Assembly: GCF_001949145.1 (NCBI RefSeq)
Contig: NW_019091357.1
Location: 1,908,982-1,972,981 of the forward strand
From: Acanthaster planci
Lineage: Eukaryota; Echinodermata; Asteroidea; Valvatida; Acanthasteridae
Direction of reading: 5' to 3'
Length of the DNA: 64,000 nt
The notes below the pieces were generated by a model that saw only the letters and a list, made by a program, of their open reading frames with translations, did no database searches and was not told the DNA's origin. The translations under genes were made by a program, and so were the position numbers. Every line of letters starts with the position of its first letter. Positions within the stretch are counted from its first letter, which is position 1. Shown piece by piece: positions 14,907-26,000 of this stretch.

Positions 14907-17900
14907 GTCCGCTTGCACTAACGTTCAATGTACCGTTTAGGTCAATACTACAATAAAGTGAGGTGGTTAGGCAGACAAGCGCATTTGGAACCCTGCTATA
15001 CCAAAATGTCAATTTTACTTTTATTCACCTGTCTTCGGAAATGGAGAATGTAATCATTGTATTTGTTGTAAAGCTGCTCAATAGTCTAGTCAAATTCCAA
15101 GCTTGTAAAGTGTTTGCTGTTGTTATTCTATTATATGTCCATAACGTGAGTTATATTATTAAAGACAAAACAATTGCTCAAAACAAAACTTTAACAACTC
15201 GACAACTGTCATTTTTACTGTGTGTCTACAAAGAAAAAATCGTCAATACCTTACATGATACGCAATGACGCAACTATGCGGCAGAATTTCTTTTTGAACA
15301 TAACTTGCAACAATATTTGACCAACATGTTATGCCCGGAGCACCGCCAAAAATATACGTTGTTATACTGCCGACAAATAGGCAACCTATTTTTTTGTTAT
15401 GCGTATCAACATCCCTCCGGCTACAAGTGGCGGTAAAATTAACATCTCTCCCGCATGTGTCGGCGCTAGTCCCTGCTGCGACAAACTTGAATCGGCCTGA
15501 GCAGACGACAAGGAACATCTGACAACGGTAACCTGTCCGCGTTTGGGCGCCAAAAATATCTGCCCGAAGCTTCCTTCCCTTTTCAACGGATTAGACCCCT
15601 CCATGGCAGATTGGCTATTATCGTGCATTTTAAAATATCGTTTCCTGACGAGGCACATGAACTTGGAAATTTAGAGACAAGTGTTTTCATCCTTCAGCCT
15701 AAAACTGGAATTTGGTTGCCAGTTTCTTTGTGAGAAGTCAACAATTGCAGCGCTGTTCAGCTGGAAGACACCGTTCTGAAAATTTTCTGGCATACAAGAC
15801 AAGATTGTGGATTTCTGGAACATCATGTATGTGTAATAAAGCCGTGGCTTGTGTTTTACGGATTGTCTTGACTAGGCGGGGAAATGCAAACCGCAAGCCT
15901 ACAATTATGAAGCAACGTAGCCTCCTTTCTCCGAACTTTCCACACTCTGGCTGTATTTCGTTCATCCCACAACCCGCAATCAAGGACAAAGAGGAGGCCC
16001 ATCTTCAACCTCCTCTCTCCCTCCGGTTGCAACGCCTGCTGGGTTTGAGAAAAAGGGTCAAAGGACCTTCGGGCATGCGGGGAAGTCTCCCCCCCCCCAC
16101 ACACACACATCCACCCGACCCTCTATCTGCAGTGTTGGTGTTTGGGACGGCCGCTGGCCATCCGAAGTATTTTGTCCCTCGTTCGGCTGCGGTGAAATGC
16201 GTTATGAAACACAACATGCGTTTTATGTGTCGCGGTTTGTTGGGTCAGTACTCGGGTGATCGGGTGACCTGTCAGTACGGGCCACCAACTGCTGGGCCAC
16301 AACCAAGCGACCAGCTTTTGTGGGGAAAAAAAACCCTGGAAAAAAATGTACTCGGCGGTCCTTTCATTCTTCCGTGCGTTTTTAAAATGCCATTTCAAAG
16401 CAGTGTTTGCAATTCTAAAATAATAAGTTCGATACTTACAAGAATTTCTTCGGCTACTAACTTGTACCGATTGAAGAATTAGGATTGTATTTCAATTTGC
16501 TTTAACCAACACTCTTTACATTACTTCAAACTCTTTTTGATTACAGTTATTGCTTTATTTCAGATATATACGAGTAGTTGAAAGAGCAAATTCCGTTTTA
16601 CAAATATCACTACCCCATCCTAAACTGTTGCCTTATGAATCCTTAAGTCTTGAAATAACCGGTCTCCATGTACTATGAGTTGCGTGTATTATACACCTAA
16701 CATGTTACTCTTTACGTGCTCTGTAATATACCCAAAATTGAGATGCCTTTCCTTCAAAATTAACGTAGCTCTACAAATCAACTTTGGCGGTTTTAAAACA
16801 ATATCTATATGAATTTAACGGTGCACTTTTTGACACTTTATTTCGCCTCGCCCATTAGCACTTTCTACCATGCGTCATCGTCCGTAAATTGGCTGCCGGC
16901 GCAGCGGGGCACTGTTTCTGAGCCACCCGTACTTTGGAGATGGGACTCTGTCGAAGAGTGCACTCTTTCCGCCGGGGTCATTGCCGATGTTTTCACGCTA
17001 AACGCGCCGGTGTTTACTTTACCCGTATTATTTTCGTATTACCGCCGCATCAGTCAGACACCGTGGAGACAATGATTAATGTGCACTTTACCCGTTTGGT
17101 GATTGTTTGTCCAAGGGGACGGGTTTAATACTCTATTTTACTCCAACCAAATAATTATTAGCAGAGTGATTTTTCTACGTGGATTTGTCAACACAGTAAG
17201 ATTATGATTAATGCGGTGTTTCCAACCATAAAAGTGACAGAAATGGGAAAATCTCAAGGTCTCTTCGAAGCAAAATCTTGATGTCCTTGAGGGCATTGAA
17301 CAAGGCTGGCTTGAGGTGAATTTGAGCCTGCGAGATTGATACTGACAACCGTCAAAACAATGCACAGCACAGGATCGGCACCCCCAATCACCACAGATTT
17401 GGGATATAAATAAGGATTGTCTCAGGACAGTTGAAGATTGAGCAAATTAAAAAGGACTGACCGTCTTTATGTCTTAAGAAAAGGCATGATGCATGGTGAC
17501 TTGTCGTATTTTTCAGTATTGTCCAGTTATTGTAAATCCTATTCCTGCTTTAAACACGATGCGCTGTAAGCCACTAACGAACAGCAAACAACCTAAATGT
17601 AAACTAAATCGAACAAAGATGAAATTAAGTATTGGGACCAGCCGATCTATGTGCACGAGATTTATTGACAATTAAATCACATTCTAGTTTGAGCAGCTTG
17701 CAACCGGGTTGTTCGGGAAAGTTCAGCCACATTACTGTGTTTCTTTCTCCAGGCTCCGAAAGTTATTACCAAAACAATACCGCCCGTAGCTGTTTGCTAA
17801 CACCCGATGTCTCAATGAAAACATTTCAGATTTTCCAGGTTTCACACTGATGCCGTGCCTCAAGTGTTGTTCTGATACCAGAGACTAAACGGCTGTTATG

Positions 17901-18145
17901 TTTTGAGAATAATTTCTTGATTGTTCGTGACGCAGACCTTGGGCAATGAAAGAAACATGAACCACTCTCCACACTGGCGAGGTGGAGGAATGCGTCACTT
18001 TGTCGCCAGTCTAAATAGTTCACCGACATTGGTGTTTTAAAAAGTGAATTTTACTTCGTTACGCTGAAAGAACTTTATTCGAAGTTTTCAGGCTACGGAA
18101 ATTGTCCAGCCGCTCCGAGTACTTTTGTGAACCGTTAAAGTGATG

Positions 18146-18273
18146 TAGCGCCCTCTTTAAAAAAAAACTGTTTTATGCAGTCCGACAAACCGAAATCAAG
18201 ACCGTTTACATGTTATAGCGCCCTCAATTTTAGTTGTTTGAAAAAAGTACCATTAAAATGAAATAGCGCCCTC
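18146..18273 (+). promoter_or_regulatory. three direct copies of TAGCGCCCTC upstream of SPO11
   Basis: TAGCGCCCTC occurs at 18146, 18216 and 18264, always in the same orientation. Each is preceded 15 bp earlier by ACCGTT or ACCATT with a shared TG between, so the repeated unit is about 25 bp. The reverse complement GAGGGCGCTA resembles the core of CTCF sites (AGGGGGCGCTA). The copies lie 300-430 bp upstream of the SPO11 start codon. A CTCF or promoter role is inference; a repeat fragment is the alternative. Confidence 0.4.
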
Positions 18274-18578
18274 TGTCTTCTTATCAACAGGTTCTTCCAC
18301 AACCCAAATGAGGGGGTGTTCTTCATGACAAATTTGAAGGGTGGAGGTTTTTCAATTCAATAGAAATAATAATAACAAAAAGTATTTAACACGGCTATAC
18401 AAATTTAGAGAATCCCTTGCTCTAATTTTTCGCCTTGTGAATTCAATTTAACGGATCATATTTATGGTGTTTTATTGAACCTTACATTTGACTTACCCCC
18501 AAGTTTTAAAAATGAATTCGAACTCTTCGAAAACTTTTATGACGTCATTTATTTTAGCGAGCAGACGACAAAATAAAA

Positions 18579-21500
18579 ATGGCCGCCGGCATTGAACGTT
18601 GCCCCAGTAATTGGGATAAATTGACAGAATTGCAAGAGATTTTGCTGCGAGAGAAGAGGCTCAAGCAGATTAAAAGAAGATGCTTTTCTGACAGAAGTTG
18701 TGAGGATAGCCGTGAGCCTTTGACAACAAGAAATCAGGGAGTTCCAAGGTAAACAATCAGGGAGTTCCAAGGTAAACAATTAGGNGGTCAGGTTGTGGTT
18801 TTTATCGAGCAACAAAATTGTAAACGTGTTCATCTCCGTGTCAGAAAGTAATAGATTTTTCCCACACAAGTCAACCTTAAAACAGAATAGGCCGAAAAAA
18901 TACAAAAACGAAAAATGTTCTATGCAATTCTGTTTATAGCACTCGCTCTCATCTCGTTGTGAACTTGGTGAAATGTCAGAATGAATGCAGACAACATCTG
19001 TCACGTGTTACCTATTTTGAGTTACCTTTTGCAGAGATGACATTTTGAGGCGAATAGAACGTGTTATTGAGGACATTTTGACCAGGATATCTCATCAACA
19101 ACCACCCATTCTGACGTACAACAGCACGAGTAGATGGGATAATGTACAGTAAGTACTTATAAATTACGACGTGTATCCTTGTAATTTATGTTCAGGCATA
19201 CAGTGTTTTGCATTTGCTTCAAGAACTTGGTTTGTTGAAGAATAAAGAACAAAATCCTCTTGACGTAAGTTATTTGATGGAATTATAGTTATGATTAAAC
19301 AGCCTTTCAACATGCAAAAAAAATTTATCGAAAATGAAAACAAAATGTCCAAGACTTAATTAACCATAAGCACTGGCACATCAAAGGATACCTTCTTAAG
19401 ACGTGAAAACAAACATAAAGATGATTTCAGCATGGTTGATTGTTTTGTCTGTTGATTTTAGATTCACAGATGATGTTGGCTTAGAGATGAGAGGCAAACC
19501 AGCCCTCACAGAAGTTAGATTTGACGCAGTCAACTCAGTAAAGAAGTTTGGTCAGTAACAGTGTGTAACTCAGAACATCTGCCTTGATTCATGTCATTGA
19601 GTCCAAGGGAAAAAACTGCATATTCTTTTCTAATTTCACTTTCTCTCTCAAGCGCCATAATCTCAAGGCTAACTCTGTTCTTGTTAGTCTAGGACTGAAT
19701 AGGACATTTTTAGACATGTGTATGATGGCATCAAATAAATTTGCTGCAGTTGATGGGCAAATCTTTATTTTGTTGGATAATTGTTGAAACATGGATGCCA
19801 CATATATTCAGGCCAAGCATATAATTTGAGCTGTTGGTCTTCATAATTTTATTTTCTTGGTTATTAACTTACAGGGATTACTTTGAGAGTTATAGCCATG
19901 TGCTACAAACTTGTTCAGAGTAATACATTCTCAACAAAACGGTGAGCGTAAATTCTATTTTCGTGTGAAATCCCTTCTCCTCATTCCCCGCTCCTGCTCT
20001 CCAAGAAAAGACAAAGTCATAGGTCAGCACTCGTATTTTAAAGTATTTGACCTCTTGTTGCTACTGAGGAAAAGGTGGAATGCTTGTACTCCAGTAATTT
20101 TGCACAACTTCCCTTATCCATAAAAGAGGAGAACTAACGTTAGTGACCAGAGTCTGTTTTTGTGATGGAAAGATTGGATGTCGAAATTCAACTGCTGGAC
20201 CTGTGCTTTGTTCCCAAGCAAAGTATATTTCCTGTCTGCACCCATGGTTTGTCGATGGGTGCTGAGATAAAATCGGGAAGCCTAGCCGAGATGGGCCAGT
20301 GTCCCAAGGGGAATAACGATTCTAATTGGTGTCATGCCAAGACAAACCTGACATAGGGTCGGACATCAGGTCAAAGGCCATGTCAGATAAAACGGGGTTA
20401 TTCACACCACTACTAAATTGAGGTTTACATTTGCGTCATGCATGACAGGGACTTGTATTACAAAGACACCGAGTTGTTTGGGAGCCAGTCAACACTGGAT
20501 GACATTTTAAAGAACATCTGCTGCATGTTAAATGTGCCGAGGCGAAGCCTGCACGTGGTAAGTACTATGATAGAGATTTAAAGAAGAAGATAAAAGATAG
20601 TTCATCCCACTATCAGGGATTTTTCTACAAATAAATAGACTGGCTTGGAAATGGCCAATAGAGACTGTTTTTATCCATTTCTCAGTTTGTTCTCACGATA
20701 CAAAACTCACTCTGAAACTCACAAATGCACCTTAAACCTAATCACAAATCAATCGCAAAAATGGACATCAAAGTTTATTTACATTCTTAAGTTGTATGTA
20801 TTTTTTTTAGCTTGCCACCTCAAAAGGGTTTATTGCTGGTGATCTGAAGTTTACTGAAGTTAATGGAAACCGTGTCGACTGTAGCACTTCCAAAACTGTA
20901 AGCAAGGCGGCTTTATTCCACCTATGAATATCAGCGATCCAAATACCAGGTTGATTATGTAAGTTTGCATTGTAACTGTTGAACGGAATGAATTCGTATT
21001 TCAAATATGATTTACTTCCAGGGCATGCTTATACCGGCTCATGTCCAGGACATCTGTAGTATCCTTTTTACATAAATGACACTGGAACTCAAGACAAAGC
21101 CCCAAGTTTGCTTGAGTATACTTTAGTTGGCTTCACAACATTCTCACTAGTTGGCAAATATTGTTCCTTGTGAACTAAGGACAATAGTGTCCTCATAAAA
21201 ATTTTAAGTCCTCAGAGGGACAGGATTTTAAGTCCTCACAAGGACAGATTTTGTATTGATTAGGACAAGATTTGTAAGTCCCTTGATGACCATAGGATTT
21301 TGAAATTTCTCTGACTTAGGAATTTTAAGTCCTCATAGGGATACATTTTAAGTCCTCACAAGGACAGGACTTTTAAATCTGCCTATGGGTAAGACTTTCA
21401 CAAGCCCTGCTGGTTTCCCTGAGCATTCCTCTCCAAGATGTGCGATCACGAGCGAGGTTTGTCTTGGTGGTGGAGAAGGATGCCACATTTCAGAAGCTGC

Positions 21501-22964
21501 TGGATGATGGGATGTTGGGGGACATGTGGCCTTGCATCCTCATCACTGTAAGTGCTTGCCTGTAGGTCTCTCAGTCTGTGTGCCTGTCTAATTTGAAGGG
21601 GTTCAACGGGACATTGCAGGTTCGAATCCCACTCCAGTCAATTTCTTTCTTCATCTTTACAATCAATTCTAATTGACCACGGAAAAAGGGTTGTATGGTT
21701 TGGAACCGCTTGTTCAAGCAGCGAATGCATCAACCAACCCCCCCACCCAAAGAGCCATGCTCAATTACTCTACGTCCAAAAACCAGTGACAAATTGTACG
21801 ATGCCAGGATAGTGTCTTGCCTCTTTTGGGTCTTCGTTTGGTTTCATTTAGGGGAAAGGATTTCCAGACGTGAACACTCGACTGATGGTCAGGAGACTGT
21901 GGGACGACTTACAGATCCCCATCTTAGGCCTAGTGGATGCTGACCCTCACGGTAATGACTCTGCCAAAACGTTGTGGACTTTCAATATCTTATAAGGATA
22001 ATTCTAAGAATGTGCAAAATGAGGAAAGCAGTCTGGTGCTTCAAACATCCAGTACAACCCTACTGACAATAGTGAAGAGCATAAGATATTTACTATGAAT
22101 AGTTCTATATTGAATATGTAGTAGTGAGAGCATATGATATAATATTACATGACCATATTCAATAGTAGTATATTTTTCCTCGCTAGGGCTGGAGATACTC
22201 TGTGTTTACAAGTTTGGTTCAAAGGTGAGTCTATTATATTGGCATTCTTGAAAAACAGTTATTCTAAAACTTACTGTTGATTCAAAGAACCTTTCCTTGC
22301 TTGAGAACGGTTAGTATAAAATAAGCTCACTTTTTCCAAATGCCTAGATGAGACTTGGATATCCCTTTTTAAATGAATGTAGGACTTGTTCTTTTATTTT
22401 GCATGTGCATATACCCTCAAAATGCAAACACTTTTCTGTTTTCCAACCTATTCCATCTCCTCCAAATGGAAAGTTCAACATTGTACACCCGGTGAAAAAA
22501 TCTACCCATCAATTCAAATTAAAGTTTTTGTTATTTTTTAAATCATGAATATTGAAGTCCATGTCCTACGAGTCCCACAGTCTGACTGTTCCTTGCATCC
22601 GCTGGTTGGGCGTCCTTCCCTCCGACATTGACAGGCTTCAAGTACCTCGCGACGCCCTGATCCCACTGAGCCAGTCGGACCTCCGCAAGGCCCACAAGCT
22701 GATGCAGAGGCCCTATTACAAACATCTGCCCGACTGGATGAAGGAGGTAAGGGAAATGACAGGTTAATTTATGTCCTGTTCCGATCCCAGTAAGTAGCAA
22801 GGAGTTTTCAGGCTGCTGAGGCGCGGGGTTTCTTTTCTCGTTAGATGCAGGTTCTGATGAATCTGGAGAGAAAAGGCGAGATCCAGTGCCTGACGGCCAT
22901 CTCCAGCGACTACCTAACCAAGGTCTACATCCCTAACAAGATCAGACACGGAGGATGGATCTAG
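18579..22964 (+). CDS. SPO11: SPO11 meiotic double-strand break protein
   Basis: SPO11 is a topoisomerase VI A-like (Top6A) protein that cuts DNA by tyrosine transesterification to start meiotic recombination in the nucleus. I join 12 exons: 18579-18748, 19035-19148, 19462-19550, 19875-19941, 20449-20557, 20811-20897, 21022-21055, 21438-21547, 21852-21951, 22187-22224, 22558-22746 and 22845-22964. All junctions are GT-AG and the frame stays open for 408 aa, close to the roughly 396 aa of vertebrate SPO11. The STKRDLYYKD motif carries the tandem tyrosines Y150/Y151 that match the catalytic pair of mouse SPO11. The Toprim part has VVEKD (E236) and LVDADPHG (D289, D291) for metal binding. The end, [11 protein letters not shown], is the family signature. 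The least certain junction is the 21055 donor (GTAGTA). The exon 1 donor is duplicated (see findings). Confidence 0.97.
18732..18777. repeat. 23-bp tandem duplication across the SPO11 exon 1 donor
   Basis: Two identical 23-bp units (18732-18754 and 18755-18777) each contain GTTCCAAGGTAAAC, so the 5' splice site CAAG|GTAAAC is present twice. Only the first donor (after 18748) keeps the SPO11 frame into exon 2. Using the second would bring in TAA directly after codon AGG. The ambiguous base n follows at 18785. Confidence 0.9.
21176..21380. repeat. GTCCT/AGGAC repeat in SPO11 intron 7
   Basis: TTTTAAGTCCTCA followed by an AGGGACAG or AAGGACAG half occurs at least four times, with further GTCCT and AGGAC words in opposite orientation. 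Each unit can form a small hairpin. It fills most of intron 7 and has no coding capacity. It resembles the interior of a non-autonomous element, but clean ends are not visible. Confidence 0.6.
21598..21640 (+). repeat. possible tRNA-derived fragment (B box only)
   Basis: GGTTCGAATCCC, a good RNA polymerase III B box, sits in SPO11 intron 8 with CACTCC after it. No A box or cloverleaf precedes it. It could be a SINE remnant or chance. Confidence 0.25.
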
Positions 22965-23122
22965 TGAATCTCACTTCCCCAGTGCGTGGCCCCGTAGTTC
23001 CATATTGGGTTAAAAACAAATTCACAGATTCACCCATCCCCCCACCAACTTTATAGCACTGCTGAGCACAGCCAAGTTTGCATCATGTACCTGTACAAAT
23101 GGGATACCAGCTAAAATGCCTT

Positions 23123-23128
23123 AATAAA
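23123..23128 (+). terminator. SPO11 polyadenylation signal
   Basis: AATAAA lies about 160 bp after the SPO11 stop codon, a typical 3' UTR length. It is the first canonical hexamer downstream on this strand. Confidence 0.6.
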
Positions 23129-23619
23129 GTCTACCATTTGCAACTGGTACTCAACCGCTTGTTGCAAGGCACACCAATGTGCTAATGTTTTCAGAACGGT
23201 ACAAGATTCTTAAGACAGCATACTTTCTTTAAGGTTTCAAAGTTTAAGGATGCTTGAAACAAGCTGAATGTCTCTCGATCTGTAAACCCATTTAAGATTC
23301 GAACTAAAACATGTATATTCATACCCAGTGGAAGAAACTTCTATAATAATTTATTGCAAAGCCGTACTACCTTCATGCAATCCAAAAGATTTTATTTGCA
23401 AGATATATTTATAAAGGCTATATTTTCCGGTAAATTGATAACCTTATCTATTGAATGTTTCTTCGTGTGATTCTTAAATGATATTTAGCTCTGCCAGAAT
23501 TTAACTGTAGTCATTTTAAAGATTTCTGTGCAAACTTTGTACAACAGTTTATGAAAAAAGCCAGACTTTGGCAAGTGCAATTCCTTTTTAAAATGTGCAT
23601 GATTTTTTTTTTTCAAATC

Positions 23620-24440
23620 CATACTGTGAGTGGTTCAGTATTAGGATGTTCAACTTGAGAGTAAGAGGTCCTGGGCTCAAACTGCAGCACTTTTCTTTTT
23701 TTTTTTTGGTGTTTTTTTTTTCTAATGTGTAACATAAGTATATGGTCCGCACACGTCAGTAACAAACTCAAATAGTCCAGTGGTTAAGACTCTGAACTCT
23801 GGACTGAGAGGTCCTGGGTTCAAATCCCAACTGTTCCTTTTTCATAACATTTTTAAGATCCATACCTTTCAACCTGTAAGATAAGTATATGGTCCGAGCA
23901 TATGTTACTAAGAAAATCAAGTGGTCCAGTGGTTAGGACTCTGAACTCTGGACTGAGAGGTCCTGGGTTCAAATCCCAACAAGTTCCTTTTTCATAACAT
24001 TTTTAAGATCCATACCTTTCAATGTGTAAGATAAGTATATGGTCCGAGCACATGTTACTAAGAAAATCAAGTGGTCCAGTGGTTAGGACTCTGAACTCTG
24101 GACTGAGAGGTCCTGGGTTCAAATCCCAACTGTTCCTTTTTCATAACATTTTTAAGATCCATACCTTTCAATCTGTAAGATAAGTATATGGTCTGAGCAT
24201 GTGTTACTAAGAAGATCAAGTGGTCCAGTGGTTAGGACTCTGAACTCTGGACTGAGAGGTCCTGGGTTCAAATCCCAACTGTTCCTTTTTCATTACATTT
24301 TTAAGATCCATACCTTTCAATCTTAAAGATAAATATATGGTCCGAGCATATGTTACTAAGAAAATTGAGTGGTCCAGTGGTTAGGACTCTGAACTCTGGA
24401 CTGAGAGGTCCTGGGTTCAAGTCCCAGTGAAGCAGGGGGT
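23620..24440 (+). repeat. tandem array of tRNA-like units, about 149 bp period
   Basis: Units start at about 23630 (degenerate), 23772, 23921, 24071, 24220 and 24369, spaced 142, 149, 150, 149 and 149 bp. The last five carry a near-identical tRNA-like core. It has an A box TGGTCCAGTGG (TAGTCCAGTGG in the 23772 unit), a CTCTGGA loop-like segment, and a B box GGTTCAAATCC (GGTTCAAGTCC in the last). The D arm pairs (GTCC/GGAC) and the T arm pairs (TGGG/CCCA). The acceptor arms do not pair and the anticodon stem is not complementary, so these are not functional tRNA genes. The spacer is also conserved (TAAGTATATGGTC, CATACCTTTCAA). A tandemly amplified Glu/Gln-tRNA-derived SINE fits best. Confidence 0.8.
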
Positions 24441-24507
24441 TTTTCTTTTACTGAGCCTTAAATAAAATAAAATTAAAAGCAAAACTCTTTTTCACGCTAG
24501 CTTCTTT

Positions 24508-24618
24508 AGCTAGCTTGTTACCCTGCTGGGGATTGAACCTGCTTCTGGAGGGTTCTCGTCCCACCAGGGTGGTTCTACCAGGCAGCAAGCTAACCTGTTG
24601 AGCCACTTGGGTCCCCCA
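24508..24618 (-). repeat. tRNA-derived SINE, minus strand
   Basis: Read on the minus strand there is an A box TGGCTCAACAGG (24605-24594) and a B box GGTTCAATCCC (24539-24529), spaced as in a tRNA with an enlarged middle. The sequence in between does not form an anticodon arm, so this is a SINE head or pseudo-tRNA. It follows the tandem tRNA-like array but belongs to a different tRNA lineage. Confidence 0.55.
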
Positions 24619-24823
24619 ACTACAGGTGTTCGTTTCTTATATATAAAGATTAGATTCATACTTAGATTTCGTAAGAGCTCTCTGGGGGTCAATAGTGGGA
24701 AAGACTTGCTATTGTCATCAGTGTTACCAAATGAACAAGACTATATCTGGGGGGTTGCAAACCAGACATGGACTGATATTCATTACACTCGAACGCCATC
24801 TGATACGTTCTAGGATGCAACGA

Positions 24824-24829
24824 TTTATT
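24824..24829 (-). terminator. candidate actin polyadenylation signal
   Basis: TTTATT on the plus strand gives AATAAA on the minus strand about 1.17 kb after the actin stop codon. Position is compatible with a long actin 3' UTR. The assignment rests only on the hexamer. Confidence 0.3.
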
Positions 24830-26000
24830 TGAAGTATGGATTTACACTAATACAGTCTACGTGTTCTCTTAGAAAACTGAGCTACAATCTTAACTGGGTA
24901 TGAAAACCACACACGAAAAAACAGAACAGGACGACTGTATGCCTTTTGACCTTCACTGTCAATTCAAATTCCCAGCCATAACTATATACAGAACGCCTTA
25001 TACATATTCCAAAGACCTAAGACTCCGCAAAACACTGTCAGGGGCCAAACTCTGGTGTTTCAAGTTTTTTGGCAATGGTCTTGACCTTCTTGACAGTGGT
25101 CTTGTCCTTGACAATGGTCTTGGCCCAAACAGTCGATGGTGCTTTGGACACAATGCACGCAACACTCGGGCTCACTGCAAGTGGTATAAATTATGCACAG
25201 CACCGCTAAATTTCATCAGTATGAGTACAAACATGCAGCGTCTTTGCTGTCAGAACCAGTCCAAATACAACCAGCAACTATTGTGAAGGTTTCACAGAAA
25301 TGAACATCAATGTAGCAGTGTAACACACGATGCAGTAAAACAGTCATCCTCAAAAAGAACGGTACAGACCAACTTAAATTTGGGTTTTTCACCAGCATGA
25401 CAAGTCAGAGATACAGAAACAAGGTTTTATACTGTTTAGCAAATCAAGGGTTTTGTCAGGGTTGGATTGGGAAGAAGAGAATATTGATGGGATGTTATTG
25501 CCTTTGTCAATACAAGAAATTAGCTTGACATGACATTTCCAAATGATCGTAAGATTGTGAGGTCTTCTTCCATATGGCTACTTTTGTTTTTCACAGTCTG
25601 CAACTATTTTAGTTAAGGGTCACAAATTATAGAGAGGGTCTCATTTCAGTGGCAGTACATTGTCTTTGCATTGTCTAAAACTGATGTTTGGAAGATGCCA
25701 AAATCTTGGGACTCTGCTGTCTAAGAATACACAATAAAATTTTTCCAATTTTTGGAGAATTCTGCAGGAGAAAACAGCAAGCATGGAGGCAAAACAGAAA
25801 TTTGAGGATAAAATGCTGTCAAGTCATGCGGCTTTTCCTGGAGGAAACTCGGTAACCATTGGTTTTCCATACATGTATGTGGAAAATCAGATATCTAACA
25901 ATTTAGCTTGGGACATTTTAGGTGTTCTAGAGTTTTAGGAAAAATTCTGGAGAGTAAAAATGTGTTTTTACCAAGCACAAAGGGAAAAAAGAGCTAGAGA

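Larger units (their letters stand above)
1..18100. other. gene-poor region, no supported CDS
   Basis: No open reading frame here resembles a known protein, and the longest (15712-16482) has no recognisable domain. Most of the DNA is AT-rich, broken by compact GC/CpG-rich islands near 2600-3150, 4920-5150, 9560-9740 and 11640-11920, and by a few repeats annotated separately. Homeodomain-type TAATTA/ATTAAT and ATCGATA words are frequent. The pattern would suit an intergenic regulatory landscape of a gene to the left, but that is inference. A long intron of an unseen gene is equally possible. Confidence 0.5.

Noticed and set aside
15712-16482. 256-codon plus-strand open frame, the longest in the left third
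   Set aside because: No domain, signal or family resemblance. It runs through simple CA/C-run sequence and overlaps several opposite-strand frames of similar quality; probably chance.
23772-24431. functional tRNA-Glu or tRNA-Gln gene cluster
   Set aside because: Acceptor stems do not pair and the anticodon stem lacks complementarity in every unit, so no cloverleaf forms despite good A and B boxes.
24900-25286. 128-codon plus-strand open frame
   Set aside because: It lies antisense in the expected actin 3' UTR, contains small internal repeats (GACAATGGTCTTG-like) and resembles nothing known.
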